Positions 27,609 through 36,253 of a stretch of 64,000 nt of DNA are shown in pieces. A program made the translations under genes and the position numbers. Every line of letters begins with the position of its first letter. Positions within the stretch are counted from its first letter, which is position 1. The notes beneath the pieces were generated by a model. That model worked only from the letters and a program-made list of their open reading frames with translations, had not been told where the DNA came from and ran no database searches. Origin of the DNA: Pedobacter lusitanus (lineage in GTDB: Bacteria > Bacteroidota > Bacteroidia > Sphingobacteriales > Sphingobacteriaceae). Location of the stretch: positions 1,178,001-1,242,000 of the forward strand of contig NZ_CP157278.1 of NCBI RefSeq assembly GCF_040026395.1, read 5' to 3'.

Positions 27609-29207
27609 TTATTTGTTGTACAGAATTTCTCTTTCTCCAAATAATCGTTCAGCCACTATTCCTCTTCCCCTGCACTCTTCAATTAACTTATTTGACTGAA
27701 CAATAGGATTAGACTCGTCAGTATATTTAATACTGCTGATAAATTCGACCCAGGGCTCCTGTCCCATTGCATACACATAAACCTCTTTCGGATTGAAGAT
27801 ATTAACCAGGGACATCCCTTTTTTACAATCTGACCCTGATAATCTTCTGCTGTTATCCTGATCTCTTGGTAACTTTTGAGGGAGTAATTGTCCGTATAAC
27901 CAGGATAAGGGTGCTCCATCACATTCCATTCCCAGAAAAATAACATCTATATCTCCCAGTCTTCTTTGAATATGCGCATATATTTCAGGCTCCATTATTC
28001 TTGAATCCGCAAAAAATGCCAGTTTAAAATCACCTATCTGAACAAAATAACACGACTTTGTTAAGATATTCAGATCGCTGTGCTCACCAGTAAAAGGTAC
28101 TCCTGTAATAATTGCATCAGCAAATCTGACTGATTCCATTTCACTGATCGAAATTACATTATCAAAACCAATATGATTGAACATCAACTTCAGGTCAGGG
28201 TCCTGAAGTTTTCCGCTGCAGGTACTTGGAACAATAATATTTTTGATCTTATGACGTAACGGCAATAAGGTCTCAAACAGAATATGATCCTGATGATTAT
28301 GTGTAATCAGCACATAGTCAATTGTATCAGGAAGATCCACATCCGAGAAATGATCGACTTTCGAATCATAACCATAATAGCTGATCAGCGGGTCGACCAA
28401 TATGCTGATATCTTTGGTTTCAATTAATATACAGGCATGTCCGAAGTATCGCATACGAATTTTATCACCTGCATATTTTTCATATACCGGAGGAACATCT
28501 GTGGTGAAAAAGGTCTCAAAGAGCGCCGACTGGTCTTCGGTAATCCCCATAATTTTACTGATATATTCAATGGTCTGGGGATTTCTTTTCATTTTAGCCA
28601 GTTCGTCGATACCCGGATGATCAAAAGGTATATCCAAATGCAAAGTATGTTCATCATTTAGTTTTGGCGTACTCAGACAAAATGGTCTGTGATCATTATT
28701 GGTTATCCATAAGGCTAAACTCTGGGAGCCTTTATTGTAATAAGTGCTGTCGTATAAAAGAGGTTCAAAAAATCTGAATCCACCATTATTATTCCGGTCG
28801 TAATATAACTCTACATACCCCTTAAGTTCCTCTGGTACGCTTGCATACATCTCCTCCATTGCAAATCCTTTAGCATCAGATTTCAAGAGCTTATCCAGTT
28901 TATTCACTGCCTTTGAAAATTCCAGAACAGGTTGTTGTTTTGACAATGTATTATCATAAATAGCTTTTACTTCTCCTGCCCGTTCAACCGGTATGTCCAT
29001 AAAAGGGCCACCTCTTAAGTTCGGATTCAGTACAGCTTCTGCATGGAGCTCTGGCGCCATTAAATAGGACTCCATAATAGTCATGTGTCTGCCAACTATG
29101 TTCATAGCAGCTGTTGCGGGAGAGATCAGATGACTCCAGGCGTACCATTTATCGACTAATGGTTCCATTACGACATTGGGCTTCAGGTATACTTCAGTGT
29201 TTTTCAT
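27609..29207 (-). CDS. CmlA-type diiron beta-hydroxylase for carrier-bound amino acids
   Basis: First gene of the peptide operon. It encodes a 532-residue protein with an all-helical/mixed N-terminal half and a C-terminal metallo-beta-lactamase fold. This architecture and length match CmlA, the diiron oxygenase that beta-hydroxylates a T-domain-bound amino acid in chloramphenicol synthesis; FrsH of FR900359 synthesis is another member. The metal motif THNHQDH gives H303, H305, D307 and H308. E375 (GEHSDL) and D401 (FFADSR) complete the set. These six lie two positions before the CmlA ligands as I remember them (H305, H307, D309, H310, E377, D403). The enzyme probably hydroxylates one residue while it is tethered to an NRPS T domain. 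Which residue is unknown. It lies 85 bp ahead of the first NRPS, same strand. It is not a hydrolase of the beta-lactamase type. Confidence 0.85.
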   Translation of the reverse strand: MKNTEVYLKPNVVMEPLVDKWYAWSHLISPATAAMNIVGRHMTIMESYLMAPELHAEAVLNPNLRGGPFMDIPVERAGEVKAIYDNTLSKQQPVLEFSKAVNKLDKLLKSDAKGFAMEEMYASVPEELKGYVELYYDRNNNGGFRFFEPLLYDSTYYNKGSQSLALWITNNDHRPFCLSTPKLNDEHTLHLDIPFDHPGIDELAKMKRNPQTIEYISKIMGITEDQSALFETFFTTDVPPVYEKYAGDKIRMRYFGHACILIETKDISILVDPLISYYGYDSKVDHFSDVDLPDTIDYVLITHNHQDHILFETLLPLRHKIKNIIVPSTCSGKLQDPDLKLMFNHIGFDNVISISEMESVRFADAIITGVPFTGEHSDLNILTKSCYFVQIGDFKLAFFADSRIMEPEIYAHIQRRLGDIDVIFLGMECDGAPLSWLYGQLLPQKLPRDQDNSRRLSGSDCKKGMSLVNIFNPKEVYVYAMGQEPWVEFISSIKYTDESNPIVQSNKLIEECRGRGIVAERLFGEREILYNK

Positions 29208-29538
29208 TGATAGATTAATTGTAGGTTAATTTTACTTTAAGATAAATAATAAGGGCGAAAACTCTGTTTAAAGCGAAAAATAAGGTACAAAGCCTATTAA
29301 AACACCATAAAACAGAGATATATTTACATTATTGGTATTTATAATAAATAATTAATAAATACAATTTCAGAACGAAAAACCACAAAAACAAATTATAATA
29401 GATATAATTAAAGTTTATTTACAAAAAACCCGGTACACACCCTCCTATATGAAAACAGAGGCCATATTAATTTCGGTCTCAATAAATAGAAAAAACCATC
29501 TTGCATTAATGATTAATTCATATTAAAAAATAGGCTAT
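29208..29538 (-). promoter_or_regulatory. AT-rich leader and probable promoter of the peptide operon
   Basis: About 330 bp of very AT-rich DNA without a gene precedes the CmlA-type gene. It must carry the promoter for the 19-kb operon. The best minus-strand -7 candidate is TAGGCTTTG (about 29308-29316), one base longer than consensus spacing, with no clear -33 partner. No regulator-binding inverted repeat stands out. Confidence 0.4.
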
Positions 29539-29577
29539 AAAAAAGCCGCCTTAAAATCCATAAGATTTTAAGGCGGC
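29539..29577 (-). terminator. Intrinsic terminator after the DoxX gene
   Basis: Perfect 14-bp stem (29545-29558 with 29564-29577; arms begin GCCGCC), 5-nt loop, followed on the minus strand by six U. It sits 58 bp after the DoxX stop and insulates the peptide operon from upstream transcription. Confidence 0.9.
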
Positions 29578-29634
29578 GGAAAATCAAAAAAGACTATAAA
29601 AAACCTAATGAATTCAATAGGCCTGGCAGATAAA

Positions 29635-30030
29635 TTATATCCGTATTTTTTTTGGAGGTAATAATACTGCGATCAGAGAAACCAGCAGCACAAAACTAAA
29701 TTCCATCCCATTTCTTCCCGGGCCAACAACAAACCAGCCATCAGGATAATGGACCAGTACTATACCAGTGATCAGAATCAGACAAAAACAAGGTACAATC
29801 AAACGAAGAAATTTGCCCAGGATCAGTAAAACCGATCCGGCGATCTCAAATAAGATCATTGCCCAGGCTATGATTATACCAAAAGGTGCAAATCCAACAG
29901 CATTTAAATAAGATTCGCCAAAGGCATTAACCGTCTGGTTAAATACACCATGCAAACTATGAGTCAGAAAAATAGTTCCGACAGCTAAACGTATCAAAAA
30001 GAGAGGGTCTATTGCGTTAATTTTATTCAT
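29635..30030 (-). CDS. DoxX family membrane protein
   Basis: Integral membrane protein of 131 residues with four hydrophobic segments. It starts with DPLFLIRLAVGTIFLTHSLHG, the typical first DoxX helix, followed by FGIIIAWAMILFEIAGSVLLI and a C-terminal hydrophobic segment. DoxX proteins are variously linked to quinone or thiosulfate redox chemistry, but the family is broad and the role here is open. The gene is monocistronic: a strong terminator follows and the McrC gene upstream ends 129 bp away. Confidence 0.87.
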   Translation of the reverse strand: MNKINAIDPLFLIRLAVGTIFLTHSLHGVFNQTVNAFGESYLNAVGFAPFGIIIAWAMILFEIAGSVLLILGKFLRLIVPCFCLILITGIVLVHYPDGWFVVGPGRNGMEFSFVLLVSLIAVLLPPKKIRI

Positions 30031-30159
30031 TCTTAAATATATTATTTTTTCCTGTACGCAAAAACAATCCTGGTTAAGTGATGATAATTTAAGATCAGGC
30101 CCCGGAACTTTTCTCTTTCAGCATCCTCTCCAGTTTTTCAATATTCTATTTTCTGATAT

Positions 30160-31416
30160 TTAAAGTGTCGTCAGCATAGTCAGGATCTTAGCCTCGAAGT
30201 TTGTATTTAATTTCCCGTTCTCAATCACGTTGACAAAACCCAGGCTGCAGTGATGCTGATCCTCTCCAAACTTATAAGCATAACCCCCTATAATATGCGC
30301 TTTATCATCAGAACTAGTCGGATATAACAATAAACTATGCTTACTTTTCCAATGCGCATTGTAGGCGAACATTTGTTTCAGATCCTCATCAGAGGGCTGA
30401 TTGTCTTCTATAATTTTCCACTTGGTATCTATGATGAATCTCTCTGGAATATCCTGTGTATTGGAATGCTCCTTTTCAAAATAAATATCAGGACGGATAG
30501 TCTTGTTATTCCAGAAGACCTGCTTGTTTTGACGTTTCACCAGATAACGCCCCGTAAGACACTTATCTAAACAAACCGTAACAAACTCTTCCCAAAGTTT
30601 GTTCATATCAAAAAGAATCGCAATCAGATTTTCATTCCCTCCATGAATATCAGGAGAATAATTCAGGATAATCAGCTTTGCAATGCTGATAGCTTCTTTG
30701 TATGGATTAGTTTTTCTGTCCCACTTTATTCTATTAAAATGTTCCGCCCCGATTTTGATCTCCCTGATTTCCGGGAGTGCAAACAGGATACGGTTTATCC
30801 GGTCTGTCAGTGTAGCTCTTACATTGATATTTTTAAGTATCAGTAAAGCCTTCAAAAGTATCTGATGGACTAAATGATCATAAGTATACTGCTGATGCCG
30901 GGTATAAAAACGTTCTTTATGGACTAAATTATGCTGAATATTTTTTGTGAATACCAGCCCTCCCTTCAAGGCCGAAACATTACCTTCTGTTTGTCCGTAT
31001 TTTTTGAATAATCCGCTGTGCAGCAGAAAATCCAGCTGATCCAGATACGACTCAAAATATAAATCCAGTAATGAATGCTGTTTGCGGTTTAAATCAGCAG
31101 TTGTCAGGCTATCAATCTTCAGTCTTTTACAAATCTTAAGCATCTGCAACAGTACTCCCTGCCACTGACCAAAATCAGCTGATTTATCTTTATCTGCTTT
31201 AGGTAATATCTCAATAACCGTATTGGATAGCTGAATAACTCCAACATAGTTTTTAAATTTCACGCCATTCCTGACTCCGACAAAATACTTTTGCTGATGG
31301 TTATCATTATACTTCCATAAACCATCAATAATTTCTGGTCCAAGCCTTGTGCCGTCATTGCAAAGAGCATACTTATCCAGCATATCATGCTCAAAAACCT
31401 GAATCTTTCTAATCAT
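30160..31416 (-). CDS. mcrC: McrC-type 5-methylcytosine restriction endonuclease subunit
   Basis: Nuclease subunit of a modification-dependent restriction system, 418 residues. The N-terminal domain (YFVGVRNGVKFKNYVGVIQL, then IEILPKAD) matches the McrC domain that contacts the McrB ring. The C-terminal half carries a PD-(D/E)xK nuclease core: the RPDIYF aspartate, then FIIDTKWK with the D-x-K pair. The start codon overlaps the McrB stop by 4 bp (ATGA), so translation is coupled. It should cleave DNA carrying modified cytosines when driven by the McrB motor, and so restrict foreign methylated DNA. No methyltransferase is adjacent, as expected for a type IV system. Confidence 0.93.
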   Translation of the reverse strand: MIRKIQVFEHDMLDKYALCNDGTRLGPEIIDGLWKYNDNHQQKYFVGVRNGVKFKNYVGVIQLSNTVIEILPKADKDKSADFGQWQGVLLQMLKICKRLKIDSLTTADLNRKQHSLLDLYFESYLDQLDFLLHSGLFKKYGQTEGNVSALKGGLVFTKNIQHNLVHKERFYTRHQQYTYDHLVHQILLKALLILKNINVRATLTDRINRILFALPEIREIKIGAEHFNRIKWDRKTNPYKEAISIAKLIILNYSPDIHGGNENLIAILFDMNKLWEEFVTVCLDKCLTGRYLVKRQNKQVFWNNKTIRPDIYFEKEHSNTQDIPERFIIDTKWKIIEDNQPSDEDLKQMFAYNAHWKSKHSLLLYPTSSDDKAHIIGGYAYKFGEDQHHCSLGFVNVIENGKLNTNFEAKILTMLTTL

Positions 31417-32717
31417 ACTATTGATTTAAAGTCCCACCGCTCTTTTGGTCTGATCACATAAGTATAACGGTCAATAAAGGAGTCAATTTCAGAAGGGTCA
31501 TATTCTTTAAAACTTGCAAAGCCTGTATGATTATGATTAAATCTTTCTACAAAAGAATTGCCTAATACCAATCCGATCTTACCGAAATCTCCATAAAAAT
31601 ATTCCTGCAGCAATGGAATAATTGAATTTTCAAATGTCTGAACGAGCTCTCCGAAGGTTTTGATCTCCATAAAGTAGGTATGTCCTATCTGATGATCTTT
31701 ATCCAGCAACATAATTAAACGCCTGTTAATTATATCAAGCAGTTCTTTTAAATTTATACTGCCATTATTCAGTTTAACAACCCTGCCGGCCAGCAGATCC
31801 GAATCCGGCATCATTTCTGAAAAGATAAAACGGCGGCGAAGTGCTGTATCCAGTGCTTCAACAGATCTGTCTGCAGTATTCATCGTACCGATGATATATA
31901 CATTATCAGGAACGAAAAATGTCTTTTTAGAATAGGGCAATACAACTTCCAGAGCTTCTGCATTACCATTACGTTTACTTTTTTCAATCAGGGTAATCAA
32001 TTCACCGAAAATTGACGAGACATTACCCCTGTTTATTTCATCAATGATCAGGACAAACTTCTTTTTCGAATTATCAATAACTTTCTCTCCGACATCATAA
32101 TTCATCTTGATATATTCTCCAATTGGAATGGTATAAGATTTCCAGTCTATGATTTCATTATCAATGATATATTTTTTGACCATCTCTTTGGTAACTCCCA
32201 TATCATTGGCATTTTCTATCTGAGGAGTAGCAACAGATGTCTCATTCGTATTGATTCTAACATTAAATTTCTTCTTGTAAACTGGAGTCACCAGTTCAAT
32301 TGAGCCCTTACTTTCCACTTCTTCCACAAATTTGGTATAAGATTCATCAAATTTGGTCAGTGCCCTTCTTTCTCCGGCTTTGGCACAAAGTCTTTTAAAA
32401 ATACCATCTTCAACTTTATAAATAACCTGCTGATCAATTGTTTCCGGCTTTATTCCCTCTACAAAATCCTCATAAGACATGCTCTGATGAAAAGTTGTAA
32501 AAACAATCTGTCCATCAATATCAGTATCCCAGTTTTTGATCAGTAATTTTCTAAATTCCACTGTCAGTTCCCTTCTCTTTTCCTTTTCAGTTTTTCCACT
32601 GCTGATCAGCTGATGATAAAAATCAGGATTTATAATTTCTATAGCCCTGTTAATTGTCTCATATGTTTTCCCGGTTCCCGGTGGCCCATAAAGGATTTGG
32701 TTTAAATTACTGTCCAT
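31413..32717 (-). CDS. mcrB: McrB-type AAA+ GTPase
   Basis: NTP-driven motor of the McrBC system, 434 residues from the ATG at 32717. Walker A is GPPGTGKT close to the N-terminus, Walker B is VLIIDEINRG, the McrB-specific MNTADRS motif follows, and ALRRRF is the arginine-finger region. There is no long N-terminal DNA-recognition domain, unlike E. coli McrB. Instead about 120 extra residues sit between Walker A and B (from TKFDESYTKF to GEKVIDNS), where a recognition module could be inserted. Alternative in-frame ATGs at 32837 and 32936 would lengthen the N-terminus, but the added part is AT-rich and not domain-like. It is coupled to mcrC by a 4-bp overlap. Confidence 0.9.
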   Translation of the reverse strand: MDSNLNQILYGPPGTGKTYETINRAIEIINPDFYHQLISSGKTEKEKRRELTVEFRKLLIKNWDTDIDGQIVFTTFHQSMSYEDFVEGIKPETIDQQVIYKVEDGIFKRLCAKAGERRALTKFDESYTKFVEEVESKGSIELVTPVYKKKFNVRINTNETSVATPQIENANDMGVTKEMVKKYIIDNEIIDWKSYTIPIGEYIKMNYDVGEKVIDNSKKKFVLIIDEINRGNVSSIFGELITLIEKSKRNGNAEALEVVLPYSKKTFFVPDNVYIIGTMNTADRSVEALDTALRRRFIFSEMMPDSDLLAGRVVKLNNGSINLKELLDIINRRLIMLLDKDHQIGHTYFMEIKTFGELVQTFENSIIPLLQEYFYGDFGKIGLVLGNSFVERFNHNHTGFASFKEYDPSEIDSFIDRYTYVIRPKERWDFKSIV

Positions 32718-33187
32718 ATGATATACTGGCTGTATTTCTTGATTGATTTTTTTTACAAGAGACAGTCTCCTGGTAGAATTACACGTAATAAAGATTTCCC
32801 GGAGAAGATGGTCACTTGTATCATTATTTGGAATCATTACACATTTACATTGATAAGAGCAGAATTTAAATATTAAATAATAATTACAATTTACAAAATT
32901 TTTACAAATAGAGCAAATAATAATTATAATTTTCAATCGAATAAGTTAACACAAAAAGGTTTTACTAAAATATAGGCTAATCATCCGGATTCCAGCATTT
33001 CTTTCAAAGCTCAAATCAGCACAACTATTGTTTCATAATAAATTAAAAATTAAACCAAATAAAACAAATATTAAACTCATTAATAAATTAGTTATATTGT
33101 ATTTAATCTTCTGAAGTTATAATCTCCCATTCTTTCATAGTCAGACTACTGAATCATGGTAAACCTCATTGTGCAAAAAGAAAAATA

Positions 33188-33772
33188 ATGGCTATTAATC
33201 ATCAAATATTTCAACAACTGATATTGGTCTTGGAAAAACTCATGCCGCTCTCTCTTCTTTTCAAAAAGACGCTGATGGATATGGTATTTGAAGAGCACCT
33301 TAAAAAAGGCACCAGGATTTTATACCAGAGAGAAATCCAAAAAAGACTTTGGTTTATCGTTGAAGGATCAGCAAGAGAATATAAAGAAGATCAGCACCCC
33401 GGTCTTCAGGAGCAAACTGTATGGTTCTGGTTTAATGGAGATTTGCTGTATACCATACCTGGTTTTTTCAGCCAGAATCCTTCAACTTCTACTATTGAAC
33501 TTTTAGAAGATACGCATCTGATTTATCTGGAAATTGAAGATTATCTGCGTTTGGAAAAGGAAACGGCATTCCTGTTTGGAAAAATCAGAGATCACTATGA
33601 ATCATTGAGACAGGAGTACAATACCAATAAATTACATTTAAGCGGTAAAGACAAGTATCTGGAATTGTTTAATGCACACCCGGCGTTGTTTAACAATGCC
33701 AAACAAAAGGATATTGCTTACTTTTTAGGAATAAATCCTAACTCCCTATCCAGGCTCAGAAGGGAAAACTGA
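33188..33772 (+). CDS. Crp/Fnr-type cyclic-nucleotide-binding-domain regulator
   Basis: Transcription regulator of 194 residues of the short Bacteroidota Crp/Fnr type. The effector domain (about 20-125) shows GTRILYQREIQKRLWFIVEGSA and WFWFNGDLLYTIPGFFSQNPS. The C-terminal part contains a recognisable helix-turn-helix (KQKDIAYFLGINPNSLSRLRREN). No Fe-S cysteines are seen, so it is not an Fnr-type oxygen sensor; the effector is unknown. It is divergent from mcrBC across about 470 bp of AT-rich DNA, measured from the preferred McrB start. A MauE-like gene follows 128 bp downstream. Confidence 0.88.
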   Translation: MAINHQIFQQLILVLEKLMPLSLLFKKTLMDMVFEEHLKKGTRILYQREIQKRLWFIVEGSAREYKEDQHPGLQEQTVWFWFNGDLLYTIPGFFSQNPSTSTIELLEDTHLIYLEIEDYLRLEKETAFLFGKIRDHYESLRQEYNTNKLHLSGKDKYLELFNAHPALFNNAKQKDIAYFLGINPNSLSRLRREN

Positions 33773-33900
33773 CCCGAAGGGTCTATTAAATAATCAGTTC
33801 GAATCTAACAATTGACAGGTACGAACTTAACCAAAAACGACTGTAATATCTTCTGATCTTCCTGACATTTAATCCTGGTTACATTAACTAAAAGATTAAA

Positions 33901-34362
33901 ATGAGAAGAGAAAATGTATTAAGGATCATATCAGCTGTAATAGCTCTTTTATTTTTTTACACTGCGATAAGTAAACTTATTGAATTGACACAAAGCAAAT
34001 CAGAAATGATAAACCAGGTATTTCCTGTAGCCATTGCACTGGTTTTGGTCTGGGCGGTTCCATTGACAGAACTGTTTGTAGTGGGCTTACTCCTTTATCA
34101 ACCGCTAAGATTAAAGGGTTTTTATGCCAGTCTGATTTTGCTTTCCGCATTTACTATTTATATCGCGATCACGATGACTGGTACATTTGGAAGAATTCCC
34201 TGTAGTTGCGGTGGGATACTTAAACATATGAGTTACCAAACTCACCTCATTTTCAATCTCTTTTTTCTTATAGTAACCGGGGCAGGTATTTTCATAGAAA
34301 GATATTGCCCGGATCAATTATTATTTAAACGAAATAAAGAAAGGGGTCCGATCAAAAATTGA
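33901..34362 (+). CDS. MauE/DoxX-like membrane protein
   Basis: Four-helix membrane protein of 153 residues. It resembles the MauE family, whose founding member is needed for methylamine dehydrogenase maturation through disulfide chemistry. Visible signs are the first helix ISAVIALLFFYTAISKL, a central helix ending TGTFGRIPCSCGGI, and two further helices. The CSCGG dithiol is typical of Bacteroidota MauE-like proteins and could carry out thiol-disulfide exchange. A small exported two-cysteine protein follows 134 bp downstream, which may be a partner. No methylamine dehydrogenase genes are nearby, so the classical role does not apply. Confidence 0.8.
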   Translation: MRRENVLRIISAVIALLFFYTAISKLIELTQSKSEMINQVFPVAIALVLVWAVPLTELFVVGLLLYQPLRLKGFYASLILLSAFTIYIAITMTGTFGRIPCSCGGILKHMSYQTHLIFNLFFLIVTGAGIFIERYCPDQLLFKRNKERGPIKN

Positions 34363-34496
34363 AGAAATATCAGATACAGCCATAAGCTCAGCTGGGATAA
34401 ATACAGTCCACAATTAGCCGGATGGAAAGGGCTTCAAGGTTTCCGGATGGTAATCAGTCGGTGCATTACAAATGCACTGTTCTAATATCTATAGTC

Positions 34497-34829
34497 ATGA
34501 AAAAATTCTTGAAAAATGTAAATACAGTTGGATTAATTGCCATATTACTGGCAGGAGGATTGATTTTCACTCAAAGTGCTTTTAAAAATGTCCATCCTGA
34601 TCGCTTTGCTACTTCCTATTTCTTCAATGGGGATGATAACAGTATGATCAAAACGCCAGGAGCCTGGGATACGCAATTAGATCTGGATAGATTTAGGTGC
34701 GAGCTCGTAACAAACACCCCTTGTGAGCTCGTAATCCCTGCAGGTGAAACTCTTGAAGACTATCTGGATCATCATACTCCACAGCAGATCATTAAGGATT
34801 CTAAATCAAGGAGAGTCTTTGCTCCTTAA
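34497..34829 (+). CDS. Small exported protein next to MauE-like gene
   Basis: A 110-residue product with a signal peptide or membrane anchor (VNTVGLIAILLAGGLIFTQSAF). The mature part carries two cysteines in a short internal duplication, CELVTNTPCELV, mirrored in DNA by two GAGCTCGTAA units. It ends in a polar tail (TPQQIIKDSKSRRVFAP). The general pattern resembles the small DUF6520-type proteins that accompany MauE-like genes in Bacteroidota, but I cannot confirm family membership. The ATG at 34497 is preferred over one 75 bp upstream because it places the hydrophobic segment at the N-terminus. A strong hairpin terminator follows directly. Confidence 0.6.
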   Translation: MKKFLKNVNTVGLIAILLAGGLIFTQSAFKNVHPDRFATSYFFNGDDNSMIKTPGAWDTQLDLDRFRCELVTNTPCELVIPAGETLEDYLDHHTPQQIIKDSKSRRVFAP

Positions 34830-34831
34830 AT

Positions 34832-34871
34832 ATAATTTCATGGATAGCTTTTGGGCTATCCATGAAATTAT
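34832..34871. terminator. Bidirectional hairpin terminator
   Basis: Perfect 17-bp stem (34832-34848 with 34855-34871) with a 6-nt loop, between the convergent small exported protein gene and SusD gene. A/T-rich arm ends can supply U-rich tails on both strands. Confidence 0.85.
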
Positions 34872-34876
34872 CAGAC

Positions 34877-36247
34877 CTATCTTCTATTCTGTATCATTCC
34901 TGATAAAGCAATGACATCTTCTGGAATGGGTAATGCAAATCTCAGATCATTGGCCGCAAGCTCATACACTTTACCATTCAGATTTCTGGTTAGTTTAATA
35001 CTTGCTCCTTCTTTATTCAGCCGCTTGATATCCATCCACCGAAGGCTATTCATCACTAATTCCTTTCTGCGTTCTGCAAGTACAACTTTCAGTGCATCAT
35101 CAGTACCTGAAGCCGTATAGGGCATATAAGTTGCCTTATTACTCCAGCGTTTGACCAATAGTTTGTTGAGTATATTCATACTTTCAGTTACCTTGCCCAT
35201 CCTAGCCAGACACTCCGATTTGATTAAAAAAATCTCATTGGTCGCTATTCCACAAAACAGGCCATAATTACCACCATAACTCCCCCTGAACCAAAAAGTA
35301 TTATCCGTGTTCTTTTTAAAAAAAGCCTGTTTTCTTAAATCATCCGGAGCATAAGAATTGTAAATTTCAGGAGTTACAATTGGCAGATTATTATAAATAA
35401 TATTCGAGAAACTCATAAATCTGAAATATAAGGCCTCTGTATTATTTGCAGCTACAATCGGATAATTCCCTGTAAACTTTAAAGTGTTATAATCGAGTAA
35501 ATTTTCATTTAAAGCCAAACAGGAATCTGCATACTGACCCGCATTTTCATAATCCCGCATGGACAGATAGGTTCTGGCTAATAATCCATAAGCAGCGGCT
35601 CTTGAAGGCCTGAATTTAGACAAAGGAACCAGGGGCAGTAAATGAATGGAACCTTTGATATCCTGAATAATCTGTTCGTAAGTCTGCCGGACACTTGACC
35701 TGACCGAAACTTCATTGAAATCTGTGTTCAGGCGTAAGGGTAAACCTAAATCAATGGACGCCGTTGTCTGATCATAAGCCAAGCTCCAGACAATTACAGC
35801 ATCCAGATAGTTATTTCCCCTGCAGTAAAGTGCCTGCCCTTTTACATTGTCCCATTCTGCAGCATTTACCGCTGTCCTTTTAACCTGTGGTATTCCGGAC
35901 AAAACCGTATTACAGGTATAAATTGCTTTATAGGTATCATTCCAGTCATTATAACCGGTATTAAACAGATTTTCCTTTTCCCAGATATACATTCTGCGCT
36001 GATTTTCACTTTCCAGTCCTGCCCATTTTTTATCGGTCAGATAATAAGCATCCGAACTGATTTCACCAGCACTGGGAGCACTGACATTCATATCAGTATG
36101 ATCAAGCAGAGCCTGAAAATCCTGTAGAGTTGCCGGTACTGCCAGTTTCCGGTTTGTCTTTTCATCAAGAAATTTTTCACAACCCAGGAATCCTGCGCAG
36201 CAGCCAACCATCAGTATGACTGCTACATTTTTATATAATCTCATCAT
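34877..36247 (-). CDS. SusD/RagB-family outer membrane lipoprotein
   Basis: Surface lipoprotein that forms the lid of a SusC-type transporter and binds its substrate. The 456-residue product has a lipoprotein signal ending AGFLGC (Cys near 23), followed by EKFLDEKTNRKLAVPATLQDFQALLD, typical of SusD proteins. TPR-like helices and the C-terminal region ERRKELVMNSLRWMDIKRLNKEG complete the fold. Two ATG codons are adjacent (36247 and 36244). It follows the SusC gene by 6 bp and ends the operon at a strong terminator. The substrate cannot be deduced; no glycosidase is in this operon. Confidence 0.92.
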   Translation of the reverse strand: MMRLYKNVAVILMVGCCAGFLGCEKFLDEKTNRKLAVPATLQDFQALLDHTDMNVSAPSAGEISSDAYYLTDKKWAGLESENQRRMYIWEKENLFNTGYNDWNDTYKAIYTCNTVLSGIPQVKRTAVNAAEWDNVKGQALYCRGNNYLDAVIVWSLAYDQTTASIDLGLPLRLNTDFNEVSVRSSVRQTYEQIIQDIKGSIHLLPLVPLSKFRPSRAAAYGLLARTYLSMRDYENAGQYADSCLALNENLLDYNTLKFTGNYPIVAANNTEALYFRFMSFSNIIYNNLPIVTPEIYNSYAPDDLRKQAFFKKNTDNTFWFRGSYGGNYGLFCGIATNEIFLIKSECLARMGKVTESMNILNKLLVKRWSNKATYMPYTASGTDDALKVVLAERRKELVMNSLRWMDIKRLNKEGASIKLTRNLNGKVYELAANDLRFALPIPEDVIALSGMIQNRR

Positions 36248-36253
36248 TTTCAG

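Noticed and set aside
27609..29207. Beta-lactamase or resistance hydrolase for the cluster
   Set aside because: Length, the N-terminal domain and the six-ligand diiron pattern fit CmlA rather than a hydrolytic metallo-beta-lactamase.
32718..32936. N-terminal extension of McrB
   Set aside because: The added residues are low-complexity and AT-driven with no domain features. Walker A context fits the later ATG.
33770..33785. Terminator after the Crp-like gene (GACCC-GAA-GGGTC)
   Set aside because: Only 5 bp of stem and no U-tract; too weak to call.
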